From: Hyalangium versicolor
GTDB taxonomy: Bacteria; Myxococcota; Myxococcia; Myxococcales; Myxococcaceae
DNA: 64,000 nucleotides
NCBI RefSeq assembly: GCF_020103695.1
Contig: NZ_JAHXBF010000002.1
Location: 62,001 to 126,000, forward strand
Direction of reading: 5' to 3'
Shown: positions 27,388 through 34,553 of the stretch, in pieces
How positions within the stretch are numbered: position 1 is the first letter of the stretch
Layout of the letters: every line of letters begins with the position of its first letter
Position numbers and translations under genes: made by a program
Notes under the pieces: generated by a model
Told to the model about the DNA's origin: nothing
What the model saw: only the letters and a program-made list of their open reading frames with translations
Database searches by the model: none

Positions 27388-27651
27388 ATGAAGAACATCA
27401 TCGTCGCCGCCGTGCTCGCCGCCACCACCGCCTTCGCCGCCGACACCAAGCCGGCCGCCGCCGCCGAGACCAAGCCGGCCGAGGCCGCTGCTCCGGCCGC
27501 CACGGAGACGAAGACCGAGACCAAGACCGAGGCGAAGACCACCGAGGCCGCCCCGGCAGGTGAGACGAAGACCGAGACCAAGTCCGAGAAGAAGACCTCC
27601 ACCAAGAAGGCCCCCAAGAAGGCCGAGACCAAGCCGGCCGAGACCAAGTAG
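27388..27651 (+). CDS. small secreted Lys/Glu/Thr/Ala-rich protein, copy 1
   Basis: An 87-residue protein with a signal peptide (MKNIIVAAVLAATTAFA, cleavage before AD). The mature chain is almost entirely Lys, Glu, Thr, Ala and Pro in short units such as TETKTETKTEAKT and AETKPAETK. It has no Cys and no aromatic residue after the signal, so it is probably disordered and exported to the periplasm or beyond. Function unknown. It has a paralogue at 27964 with the same promoter type, leader length, signal peptide and terminator. GGAG lies nine bases before the ATG. Confidence 0.75.
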   Translation: MKNIIVAAVLAATTAFAADTKPAAAAETKPAEAAAPAATETKTETKTEAKTTEAAPAGETKTETKSEKKTSTKKAPKKAETKPAETK

Positions 27652-27681
27652 TTCCTCCTTCGCCACCTGGCGAAGCCGCGC

Positions 27682-27720
27682 GAGGGCGTCTCCTTTCGAG
27701 GGGGCGCCCTCGTTGCTTTT
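27682..27720 (+). terminator. intrinsic terminator after KETA copy 1
   Basis: GAGGGCG (27682-27688) pairs with CGCCCTC (27705-27711), followed by GTTGCTTTT. The remaining bases to 27884, in the 312-base gap to the next gene, hold no other feature I can identify. Confidence 0.65.
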
Positions 27721-27884
27721 GGGGCCAGGGTGGGCTCAGTCATGCCTCTACCTACACCGGTACATGTGTCGTCCCAGGTCGCAGAAGGGCTCCGTGAGGA
27801 GCGTTTCATCATGCCAAGGCCTCGCCTGGGGAGAGGCTCCACACCCGGGGGTGGGAGAAGACGTGAAATCGCGGGGTTCTGAGT

Positions 27885-27900
27885 CGGCACGGGAGATGCT
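27885..27900 (+). promoter_or_regulatory. sigma-54-like promoter of the second KETA-rich gene
   Basis: CGGCACGGGAGATGCT: GGCACG, ten bases between GG (27886-27887) and GC (27898-27899), then T. The ATG is 64 bases after the GC, almost the same distance as in copy 1, and the TGCT end is shared. Confidence 0.5.
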
Positions 27901-27963
27901 TTGCCTGCAAACGGATGCAGCGCATGAAGCGCTGTGCCACCCCCCAACCTGGAGAGACCCACC

Positions 27964-28158
27964 ATGAAGAACTTCGTCGCCGCCCTCGCCCTCGTTGCCG
28001 CCACCGCCGCCTTCGCTGGTGAGGACACCAAGGCCGAGGCGAAGCCGGCTCCGACCACCGAGACCAAGCCGGCCGAGGGCGCCAAGGCTGAGGCGAAGCC
28101 CGAGCACAAGGACGGCAAGAAGGCCGAGGCCCCGAAGACCGCGGCCGAGACCAAGTAG
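27964..28158 (+). CDS. small secreted Lys/Glu/Thr/Ala-rich protein, copy 2
   Basis: A 64-residue paralogue of the protein at 27388: signal peptide MKNFVAALALVAATAAFA, then a mature chain of Lys, Glu, Ala, Pro and Thr (TTETKPAEGAKAEAKPEHK) ending in AAETK like copy 1 (PAETK). It is shorter, and His and Asp appear once or twice. Tandem duplication with length change through repeat slippage is the simplest origin. It is likely disordered and exported; no function is known. Confidence 0.72.
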   Translation: MKNFVAALALVAATAAFAGEDTKAEAKPAPTTETKPAEGAKAEAKPEHKDGKKAEAPKTAAETK

Positions 28159-28185
28159 TTTCGAGCTCCCACTCGGGAGTCGCAT

Positions 28186-28227
28186 GGGGGCGCTCTCCTT
28201 ATATGGAGGGCGTCCCCGTTGTCGTTT
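28186..28227 (+). terminator. intrinsic terminator after KETA copy 2, between convergent genes
   Basis: GGGGGCGCTCTCC (28186-28198) and GGAGGGCGTCCCC (28205-28217) form a long stem with two imperfect positions around TTATAT, followed by GTTGTCGTTT. The convergent ABC gene ends at 28242. Confidence 0.65.
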
Positions 28228-28241
28228 CAGGGGGTACCCAG

Positions 28242-28964
28242 CTAGGACCCCGGCGCGGTGTGGGCGGGTGAGGGCTCGGCTGGCAGCATCGTTCCGTCGT
28301 GGATGTGCAGGGCCCGCCGCGCGTGGGAGACCACCCGCGGATCATGCGTGGAGAAGAGGAAGGTGACGCCCTTGTCCCGGTTGAGCGCGAGCATCAGGTC
28401 GATGATCTGATCGCTGGTGGCCGAGTCGAGGTTGGCGGTGGGCTCGTCGGCGAGCACGAGCCGGGGCTGGGTGATGAGGGCCCGGGCGATGGCGACGCGC
28501 TGGCGCTGGCCGCCGGAGAGTTCATCGGGCCGGTGGCGCACGTAGGGCAGCAGGCCCACGGCGTCGGCGAGTGACTCGACGCGCTGGCGCAGCTCGGAGC
28601 GGCTCTCGCCGTCCTTGCGCACCAGACAAGGGAACTCGATGTTCTCGGCCACGTCGAGCACGGGGATGAGGTTGAAGCTCTGGAAGATGAAGCCGATCTT
28701 CCTGTTGCGCACCTCCGCGAGCGCGTCGAAGTCGCGGTCTCCTACCTCTTCGCCATCGAGGCGGTAGGAGCCGCTGGTGGCGCGGTCGAGGCAGCCGATG
28801 ATGTTGAGCAGCGTCGTCTTGCCGCTGCCCGAGGGTCCCGTCACGACGGTGAACTCGCCGGAGCTCACGGTGAGGTCCACGCCGCGCAGGGCGCTGACCT
28901 TCGTTTTTCCCAGGAGGTAGTCCTTGGTGATGCCCGCGAGCTCGATGAGGTTCCGAGGCGACAT
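28242..28964 (-). CDS. LolD/MacB-type ABC ATPase
   Basis: A 240-residue ATPase of the LolD/MacB/FtsE group: Walker A GPSGSGKTT, Q-loop FIFQSFNLIPVLDVAENIE, signature LSGGQRQRVAIARAL, Walker B LVLADEPTANLDS and switch His in FLFSTHDPRV. It is the last gene of a five-gene operon with two FtsX/LolC-like permeases, a LolA-like protein and an outer-membrane barrel, and should power those permeases. It starts nine bases after the barrel gene. Confidence 0.93.
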   Translation of the reverse strand: MSPRNLIELAGITKDYLLGKTKVSALRGVDLTVSSGEFTVVTGPSGSGKTTLLNIIGCLDRATSGSYRLDGEEVGDRDFDALAEVRNRKIGFIFQSFNLIPVLDVAENIEFPCLVRKDGESRSELRQRVESLADAVGLLPYVRHRPDELSGGQRQRVAIARALITQPRLVLADEPTANLDSATSDQIIDLMLALNRDKGVTFLFSTHDPRVVSHARRALHIHDGTMLPAEPSPAHTAPGS

Positions 28965-28973
28965 GCGGCGTTC

Positions 28974-30404
28974 TCAATAGAAGAGGCGCGCCTGGAGCAG
29001 CACGCGGTAGGAGGAAGGGGGCAGCTCGAACTCGCTGATGTGTTCGCCCGTGGAGGGCACGGTGGCGGCGAGCGAGGAGGGCCCGGAGAAGGGCACGAAG
29101 CCGGACAGGGTGAGCGTCAGCCACTCGGTGGTGGACCAGGCGACGCTCGGGGCCAGCATTCCAGAGAGGTCTCCCAGGTTGGCGATCAGCGAGGCGGACA
29201 CGGTGAAGTCATCGCGGATCTTCGGCTTCTGGAAGGTGACGAAGGCGTAATGGCGGGAGATCGGGACGAAACGGAAGCGCAGAGGGAGGCCCGCTTCCGT
29301 GCCGCCCAGGAGTTGGCCCAGCACCTGGGATGTGTCGAACCCGAGTTCGCTCGCCGTGGACAGCAGAGACAGTCCGTTGACGACGGACTGGAACTCGGAG
29401 CGCTTCAGGCCGTCGGCCTGGTAGAGGTACTCCACGGACAGCAGTGATTCGTCGGTGAACTGGTAGCGCGTGCCGACGAGGATGTGCGGACGGAGCCGCT
29501 TTTCATCCAGGCGCCGTGTGGAGATCAGCGGTTTGCCTTCGAGGAAGCAGGCTGCGGCGGCCGGGGCATCATCGAGACAGCCGGGAGTGGGGTAGCTGCG
29601 CGCTGAGCCTCGGCCGACGAGGGCCTCCAGGTGGAGTTCGTAATCGTCGAAGAAGTAGCGGGAGAAGGAGAACCCCAGCCGGGTCTTGTCCTCGAAGGCA
29701 TCGCCATAGAGGTTGGACTGGAAGAGCATGAGGTTGAGGTCCGCGTTGGCCACGAGGGCGTAGGCGCGAGCGGCGAGCAGGTAGTGCGCCTCCCTGTCGC
29801 GCCGATCCCAGTCGGGATAGACGAGGAGGGAGCGAGGCAGTCCACTCTCCTGCTCGAGGACGGCGGGGCTGGCGACGAAGGTGAAGGTGTACTTTTCGAG
29901 CGGCACTTCGACACGGACCATGTACGCGCCCACGCGCTGGGAGCTGGGGTCGGTGGGGTCCTTGGGAGGGTTGAGGAGGTCCGTGGGGTTGTAGGCCCAG
30001 CCCGAGCCCCAGAGGATCCGCTTCTTGCCCGCGAGCAGATGGAGCGCGGGCACCACTTCGTGACTGAGGTACAGCTCGCTGAGAGAGACGAAGGGGCGAG
30101 CCGCGGAGGCCTCACGAACGGGGACGCCCACTTCGCGCCCGTCGGCATCGAGGCCCCGGTAACGCCACGCGCCCTGGAGGAAGAAGGACAGGTCCGCGGC
30201 CACGAAGCCGCCGGGGCGGTACTCGTGGCGCGGCTGGGTGTTGAGCTCCAGGAGTTGCTGTATCTCCGGCTGATCGTTGGTGGGCAGGAGACCATGCACC
30301 CGCGAGCGCTGGTATTGCGTACGGCTCTCGACGTAGCCGGTCACCTCCGCGGCCAGGGCGGGCGCGGCGGCGAGCAGTACGACAATGGAGCTCAGGAGGC
30401 GCAT
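28974..30404 (-). CDS. outer-membrane beta-barrel protein of a Lol-like operon
   Basis: A 476-residue exported protein: signal peptide ending APALA, then alternating strands with aromatic girdles (YVESRTQYQRSR, RYFFDDYELHLEALVG, RYQFTDESLLSVEYLYQ) and a C-terminal ARLFY ending, the signature read by the barrel-assembly machinery. The segment KKRILWGSGWAYNPTDLLNP recalls DUF1302-type barrels. It starts seven bases after the LolA-like gene, suggesting it is the outer-membrane receptor or exit of the same pathway. Exact family unassigned. Confidence 0.75.
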   Translation of the reverse strand: MRLLSSIVVLLAAAPALAAEVTGYVESRTQYQRSRVHGLLPTNDQPEIQQLLELNTQPRHEYRPGGFVAADLSFFLQGAWRYRGLDADGREVGVPVREASAARPFVSLSELYLSHEVVPALHLLAGKKRILWGSGWAYNPTDLLNPPKDPTDPSSQRVGAYMVRVEVPLEKYTFTFVASPAVLEQESGLPRSLLVYPDWDRRDREAHYLLAARAYALVANADLNLMLFQSNLYGDAFEDKTRLGFSFSRYFFDDYELHLEALVGRGSARSYPTPGCLDDAPAAAACFLEGKPLISTRRLDEKRLRPHILVGTRYQFTDESLLSVEYLYQADGLKRSEFQSVVNGLSLLSTASELGFDTSQVLGQLLGGTEAGLPLRFRFVPISRHYAFVTFQKPKIRDDFTVSASLIANLGDLSGMLAPSVAWSTTEWLTLTLSGFVPFSGPSSLAATVPSTGEHISEFELPPSSYRVLLQARLFY

Positions 30405-30411
30405 GGATTCG

Positions 30412-31137
30412 TCAACGTCCCAGGTCCGCCTGGGTGAAGCGCTGCGCGGGCGCCTCCACCCCGCGCTTCAGGGACTTCACCACCAGCTCCGAACGACGGC
30501 TCTTCACCAGTTCGTTGCGCATCACCACCTTCGCCGGACGCGTGTAGCCCTTCTCGAGCTCCGTGTAGTCGCTGAACTCGGCGCTGCGCAGCATCTGCCC
30601 GCTCGTGCCGAAGTACTGCGCCTTCACCGGCAACCCGTCCGACTTGCGCAGCCACAGCTTGATGGCGTCGTACGCCGTCTCCTGCGACTTCGCCTTCAGC
30701 TCCAGCGCCCACGTCTCCGCGCTGTCCGAGGGCACCAGCTTCCCCGCGTAGTCCTTCGAGTAGTTCACCCGCAGGATGTCCGCGTTGTTGAAGTCCCCTC
30801 CCTGGAAGCTGTCGCGGTTCGCCATCCGCGTGGCCCGCTTCAGGTTGGGCAGGTACACCCACAGGTTGTCCCCCACCCGGAGGATCTCCTGCCCCTTCAC
30901 GCTCGCTGGAGCCTTGAACCAGATCCGCGACTTGTCGTCCTCCGCCTTCAGCATCCGCATCTCATATGAGCGGCTGCTCCCATCCTCCCGCCAGGCCGTC
31001 ATCTGGGACTCGGCCTCGAAGGTGCGAGGCCCCATCACCTCGTCGTAGCGCTGGAGCAACTCCTCAGCCGTGGGGTCCTTCGCCCACGCAGCCTCCGCCA
31101 CCAGCAGCGCCACTGCGGCAATCCAGAAGGCTCTCAT
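30412..31137 (-). CDS. LolA-like outer-membrane lipoprotein-sorting protein
   Basis: A 241-residue periplasmic protein: signal peptide ending EAAWA, then the fold of the LolA-like family with RYDEVMGPRTFEAESQMTAW, DKSRIWFKAPASVKGQEIL, NLWVYLPNLKRATRMANRDSF and a C-terminal half of beta strands (YTELEKGYTRPAKVVMRN). Such proteins form an open barrel that shields acyl chains during transfer across the periplasm. Between the permeases and an outer-membrane barrel it is the probable soluble shuttle. It differs from housekeeping LolA in sequence. Confidence 0.85.
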   Translation of the reverse strand: MRAFWIAAVALLVAEAAWAKDPTAEELLQRYDEVMGPRTFEAESQMTAWREDGSSRSYEMRMLKAEDDKSRIWFKAPASVKGQEILRVGDNLWVYLPNLKRATRMANRDSFQGGDFNNADILRVNYSKDYAGKLVPSDSAETWALELKAKSQETAYDAIKLWLRKSDGLPVKAQYFGTSGQMLRSAEFSDYTELEKGYTRPAKVVMRNELVKSRRSELVVKSLKRGVEAPAQRFTQADLGR

Positions 31138-31165
31138 CCAGGACTCCTTTCACAAGAGACGTTCG

Positions 31166-32413
31166 TCAGCTCGAACGCAGCGCGTCCACCGGGTTCAGTC
31201 GACTCGCCTTCCACGCCGGCCAGGCCGCCGCCAACACCGCCCCCAGCACCGCCACAGCGAAGCTCATCCCCACGAAAGGCGGATCCAGCTCCGGCCGCAG
31301 CAGCACCGGCCCCCCCGTGCCCAGGTTCTCCATCGCAATCCCCTTCGCCCCCAGCACGCCGACAATCGCCGCGCCGAGCCCCACGCCTCCCGCTCCGCCC
31401 ACCACGCCCAGCACCGCGGCCTCCAGCAGGAACATTCCCAGCACCTGCCGCCGCCGCACTCCCACCGCCAGCATGGTGCCGATCTCCCGCACCCGCTCGA
31501 ACACGCTCATCAGCATCGTGTTGATGATGCCCGTGAGGATGATGACGAACAGGATGATGGAGATGATCGCCAGCACGAACTCCTGCCGCCGGATGACATC
31601 CCTCACGAACGGCTGCAGTTCCTGCCAGGTGTGAACCTCGTACTCCGGCCCCAACGCCGCTCGCAGCCGCTCCGCGACCCGCTCCACCTCGCCCAGGTCC
31701 GCCACCGCGACCGCCAGCTCCGTCACCCGCCCCTCCATCCCCAGCAACTCCTGCGCGAGCTTCAGCGGCACCGTCACCACCCGCTTGTTCTCGTAGGGCA
31801 ATGTCGACTCGGTCAGCCCCTCCACGGCCACGTCCAGCGAGTTCGCACGCCCCTTCGGGCTCGAAGCCGCCAGCGTGATGCGGTCCACCATCCCCTCTGT
31901 CTTCTGGCTCGTAGGCACCGCTCGAAAGGAATGCGCCAGCTCGCTGCCCACCAGCGCCTGGGCATGGTCTCCCGGCGCCAGCACCCGTCCCCCAGCCCGC
32001 ACATCGAAGCCAAAGCGAGGCACGGCCTGCTTCTCTCGCTCCGGATCCACCGCCCGCCCCACGAACGTCGTCTGCGACACGCCGTTGCTCACCATCCCCG
32101 CGAAGGTCAGCCGTCCCGCCACTCCCGTGACTCCCGGCACCGCCTGGATGCGCGCCAGCAACGCCGCGTCGTACGGCAGGCTGGGCTCGAGAGGCAGTGC
32201 CTCCACGCTCGCGACGTACCCCGCCGGATGGATCTGCAGCGCCCCCGTGCGCCCCTGCACCATGTCATCCACCATCAGCCGCAGGAATCCATCCGTGATT
32301 CCACGCGTCACCAACACCGACGTGACGCCCAGCAACACCGCCGTGAGCGTGATGAGGCTGCGCCGCCGGTTGCGCGCCACGTTCCTCACCGCCAGCCGGA
32401 GAAAGGTGCTCAT
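31166..32413 (-). CDS. FtsX/LolC-like ABC permease 2
   Basis: A 415-residue permease with the four-helix LolC/E/MacB plan: helix 1 at SLITLTAVLLGVTSVLVT, a periplasmic domain of about 230 residues starting GRTGALQIHPAGY, then three helices (FVLAIISIILFVIILTGI, LLEAAVLGVVGGAGGVGLG, MSFAVAVLGAVLAAAWPAW). ERVREIGTMLAVGVRRRQ is the usual FtsX coupling motif. The ATG at 32413 overlaps the upstream permease stop as ATGA. It would form a heterodimer with permease 1. Confidence 0.92.
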   Translation of the reverse strand: MSTFLRLAVRNVARNRRRSLITLTAVLLGVTSVLVTRGITDGFLRLMVDDMVQGRTGALQIHPAGYVASVEALPLEPSLPYDAALLARIQAVPGVTGVAGRLTFAGMVSNGVSQTTFVGRAVDPEREKQAVPRFGFDVRAGGRVLAPGDHAQALVGSELAHSFRAVPTSQKTEGMVDRITLAASSPKGRANSLDVAVEGLTESTLPYENKRVVTVPLKLAQELLGMEGRVTELAVAVADLGEVERVAERLRAALGPEYEVHTWQELQPFVRDVIRRQEFVLAIISIILFVIILTGIINTMLMSVFERVREIGTMLAVGVRRRQVLGMFLLEAAVLGVVGGAGGVGLGAAIVGVLGAKGIAMENLGTGGPVLLRPELDPPFVGMSFAVAVLGAVLAAAWPAWKASRLNPVDALRSS

Positions 32414-33678
32414 GTGCTGGACAGCGCCTCCACGGGCCTCAGCCGCGACGCTCTCCACGCCGGCCACAGCGCCGCCAGTCCCGCTCCCACCACCGCGATC
32501 ACCACCGAGCGCCCCAGGTACCCGAACGACACATAGGGCCGGATGATGCTGTCCACGTTCGCCCCCGGAGCCGGCAACAGGATGCCTCGGTGGTGCAGCC
32601 ACAGGGTCACCGCGCCGCCCACCAACGCCCCCAGCACTCCGCCCACCAGCCCCAACACCGCCCCCTCCATCAGGAAGAGCACCACGATGCTCCGCCGCCG
32701 CATCCCCACCGCCAGCATGGTGCCGATCTCCCGCACCCGCTCCAGCACGCTCATCAACATCACATTGACGATGCCCAGCAGCACCGCCGCCAGGAACACC
32801 GTGCTCAAAATCCCGAACAGGAAGTCCTGCTGCCCAAGGATCTGCGCGATGAACGGGAACACCTCCTCCCAGGTGTGCACCTCGTAGCCCGCCCCGAGCG
32901 AGGCCCGCAGCGCATCGCGCACCTCCCGAGCCCTCTCCAGTGGCTCCACCGCCACCGCGTACTCGGTGACGCGGCCCTCCATGCGCAGCACCCGCTGAGC
33001 CGTCGCGAGCGGCACGTACCCCACCCGCCTATCCCCCGGCGCCGCCGACACCAACGTGCCCGACAGCCGCACTCCCTCCCCATTGAGCGCCCCATCCCGG
33101 TCCGCCGCGAGCAACGCCGGCCACTGCTCCTCCGGAGGCGGCGACTTCGCATCCATCACCCGCGCCCGCAGGCTGCGCGCCAGATCCGCGTTGAGCATCA
33201 ACTCCGGCGCATCCACCTTCGAGAGGAACGCCCCCTCCCCCAGCCACGCCATGCGCTTGGGCGTCACCCGCGGCTCCAGCGCCGGATCGAACGCCACCAC
33301 CTGAAGGAACGCCGTCCGAGGCTCGCTGTCCACCGCCCCCTCGGGCTCCGGCATGGACAACATCCCTCCAAAGCTCAGCCGCGGAGACACCGCCACCACG
33401 CCCGGCACCGCCGCCATCCTCCGCCGCAGCGCCTCCGAATCCTCCATGTCCAGCGTCAGCGGCGAGCCCTGCACGTTGGCCAGGTACCCCTCCCGGTGCA
33501 CCTGCACCGCCCCCATCTGCCCCAGGACGATGTTCTCCAGGATGATCCCCTGCTGCCCGTTCACCAGCCCGCGCAGCACAACCATCGCCCCCACCCCCAC
33601 CACCAACGCGGCCAGAGCGATGGCCGTCCGCCGGCGATTCCTCAGCAGGTTGCGTGTGGCCAGCATCAGGAGTGTCAC
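32410..33678 (-). CDS. FtsX/LolC-like ABC permease 1
   Basis: A 422-residue paralogue of permease 2, first in the operon. It has helix AIALAALVVGVGAMVVLRGL, periplasmic start GQMGAVQVHREGY, coupling segment ERVREIGTMLAVGMRRRS and a closing WPAWRASRLRPVEAL. The G-x-Q-(I/V)-H-x-x-GY feature shared by both permeases is a LolC/E trait. GTG 33678 was chosen for the AGGAAG eight bases before it; ATG starts a few codons later are possible. The promoter should lie in the divergent 33679-33859 region. Confidence 0.9.
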   Translation of the reverse strand: MTLLMLATRNLLRNRRRTAIALAALVVGVGAMVVLRGLVNGQQGIILENIVLGQMGAVQVHREGYLANVQGSPLTLDMEDSEALRRRMAAVPGVVAVSPRLSFGGMLSMPEPEGAVDSEPRTAFLQVVAFDPALEPRVTPKRMAWLGEGAFLSKVDAPELMLNADLARSLRARVMDAKSPPPEEQWPALLAADRDGALNGEGVRLSGTLVSAAPGDRRVGYVPLATAQRVLRMEGRVTEYAVAVEPLERAREVRDALRASLGAGYEVHTWEEVFPFIAQILGQQDFLFGILSTVFLAAVLLGIVNVMLMSVLERVREIGTMLAVGMRRRSIVVLFLMEGAVLGLVGGVLGALVGGAVTLWLHHRGILLPAPGANVDSIIRPYVSFGYLGRSVVIAVVGAGLAALWPAWRASRLRPVEALSST

Positions 33679-33765
33679 CCACCCATCTTCCTCGCCCCCT
33701 CGCTCGCTCGAAAGCTCCCGACCACCGCGCACACGCTCCCACCCCAAATACAGCAAAAACGCGAT

Positions 33766-33794
33766 TTGACAGGAGAACCGAAATCAGGCTTAAT
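33766..33794 (+). promoter_or_regulatory. housekeeping-type promoter for the GAF gene
   Basis: TTGACA (33766-33771) and CTTAAT (33789-33794) are separated by 17 bases, and the gene begins at 33860 behind GGAG. It lies in the divergent region with the Lol-like operon. Confidence 0.5.
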
Positions 33795-33859
33795 CCGTGA
33801 TTACAGGATAGGTCTTCTTCCTGTGGAAGCCCGCCAATCGCTCTTCCCCGGAGCCGACG

Positions 33860-34441
33860 ATGATCGAAGCGTTCTCGAAGATCTCCGAAGCATCCAAGCT
33901 GCTCATGGAGTCGGGCTTCACGCCCGCCACCGTCGCCACCGCGCTGTCCCAGGTGGGCACGGCCATGGGGGTGGACCGGGTGACCCTCTTCGAGAACCAG
34001 CCGTTCCCCATCCGGGGCCGCATGCTGGCCGACGCGCGCTACGCGTGGAGCTCCCAGGGAACCACGGCGCACTCGGACCTGGCGGTCACCAAGCAGATCT
34101 CCCTGCGCGAGCTGGCGCCGCTGTGGGCCGAGTCCCTGGCCCAGGGCCAGACGGTCTCCTGCGTGCTGGCCGCCGCGCCCCCGCGGATGAAGCTGCTGCT
34201 CACCGAGACCAAGACGCAGTCGTTGCTGATGGCCCCCATCCAGGTGAGCAAGGAGAAGTGGGGCTTTGTCACCCTCGAGGACTGCCACCGGCCCCGCGTG
34301 TGGACGGCCGAGGAAACCACCCTGCTCAAGGCCCTGGCAGGCGGGCTCGGCACCGCGCTGCGCCATCGGCAGATGCGCTCCTCCCTCTCGCAGACGCGCA
34401 CCCAGCTGGCCGAGATGATGGCGCTGGCCGGCACCCGCTGA
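33860..34441 (+). CDS. GAF-domain protein
   Basis: A 193-residue stand-alone GAF domain: helix LLMESGFTPATVATALSQVG, strand GVDRVTLFENQPF, LLMAPIQVSKEKWGFVTLEDC and a closing helix TLLKALAGGLGTALRHRQM followed by SLSQTRTQL. GAF domains bind small ligands or sense redox/nucleotides, but the ligand cannot be read here. No output domain is attached, so it may act on the Ser/Thr kinase encoded 112 bases downstream (inference). Confidence 0.78.
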   Translation: MIEAFSKISEASKLLMESGFTPATVATALSQVGTAMGVDRVTLFENQPFPIRGRMLADARYAWSSQGTTAHSDLAVTKQISLRELAPLWAESLAQGQTVSCVLAAAPPRMKLLLTETKTQSLLMAPIQVSKEKWGFVTLEDCHRPRVWTAEETTLLKALAGGLGTALRHRQMRSSLSQTRTQLAEMMALAGTR

Positions 34442-34553
34442 GCCCCGTTCCGCCTGGCCGCATTCCAGGTATGACGGAAGCGAGGGGGCAAGCTCACCCC
34501 GGGGGTTCGTCTCGCCCCGAGGTCTGCTACCCTGTGCCTCCCGTTACCGCACC

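Noticed and set aside
27234..28172. 312-codon frame antisense to the two KETA-rich genes
   Set aside because: The forward strand has two matching signal peptides, promoters and terminators; the reverse frame is repetitive and spans both terminators.
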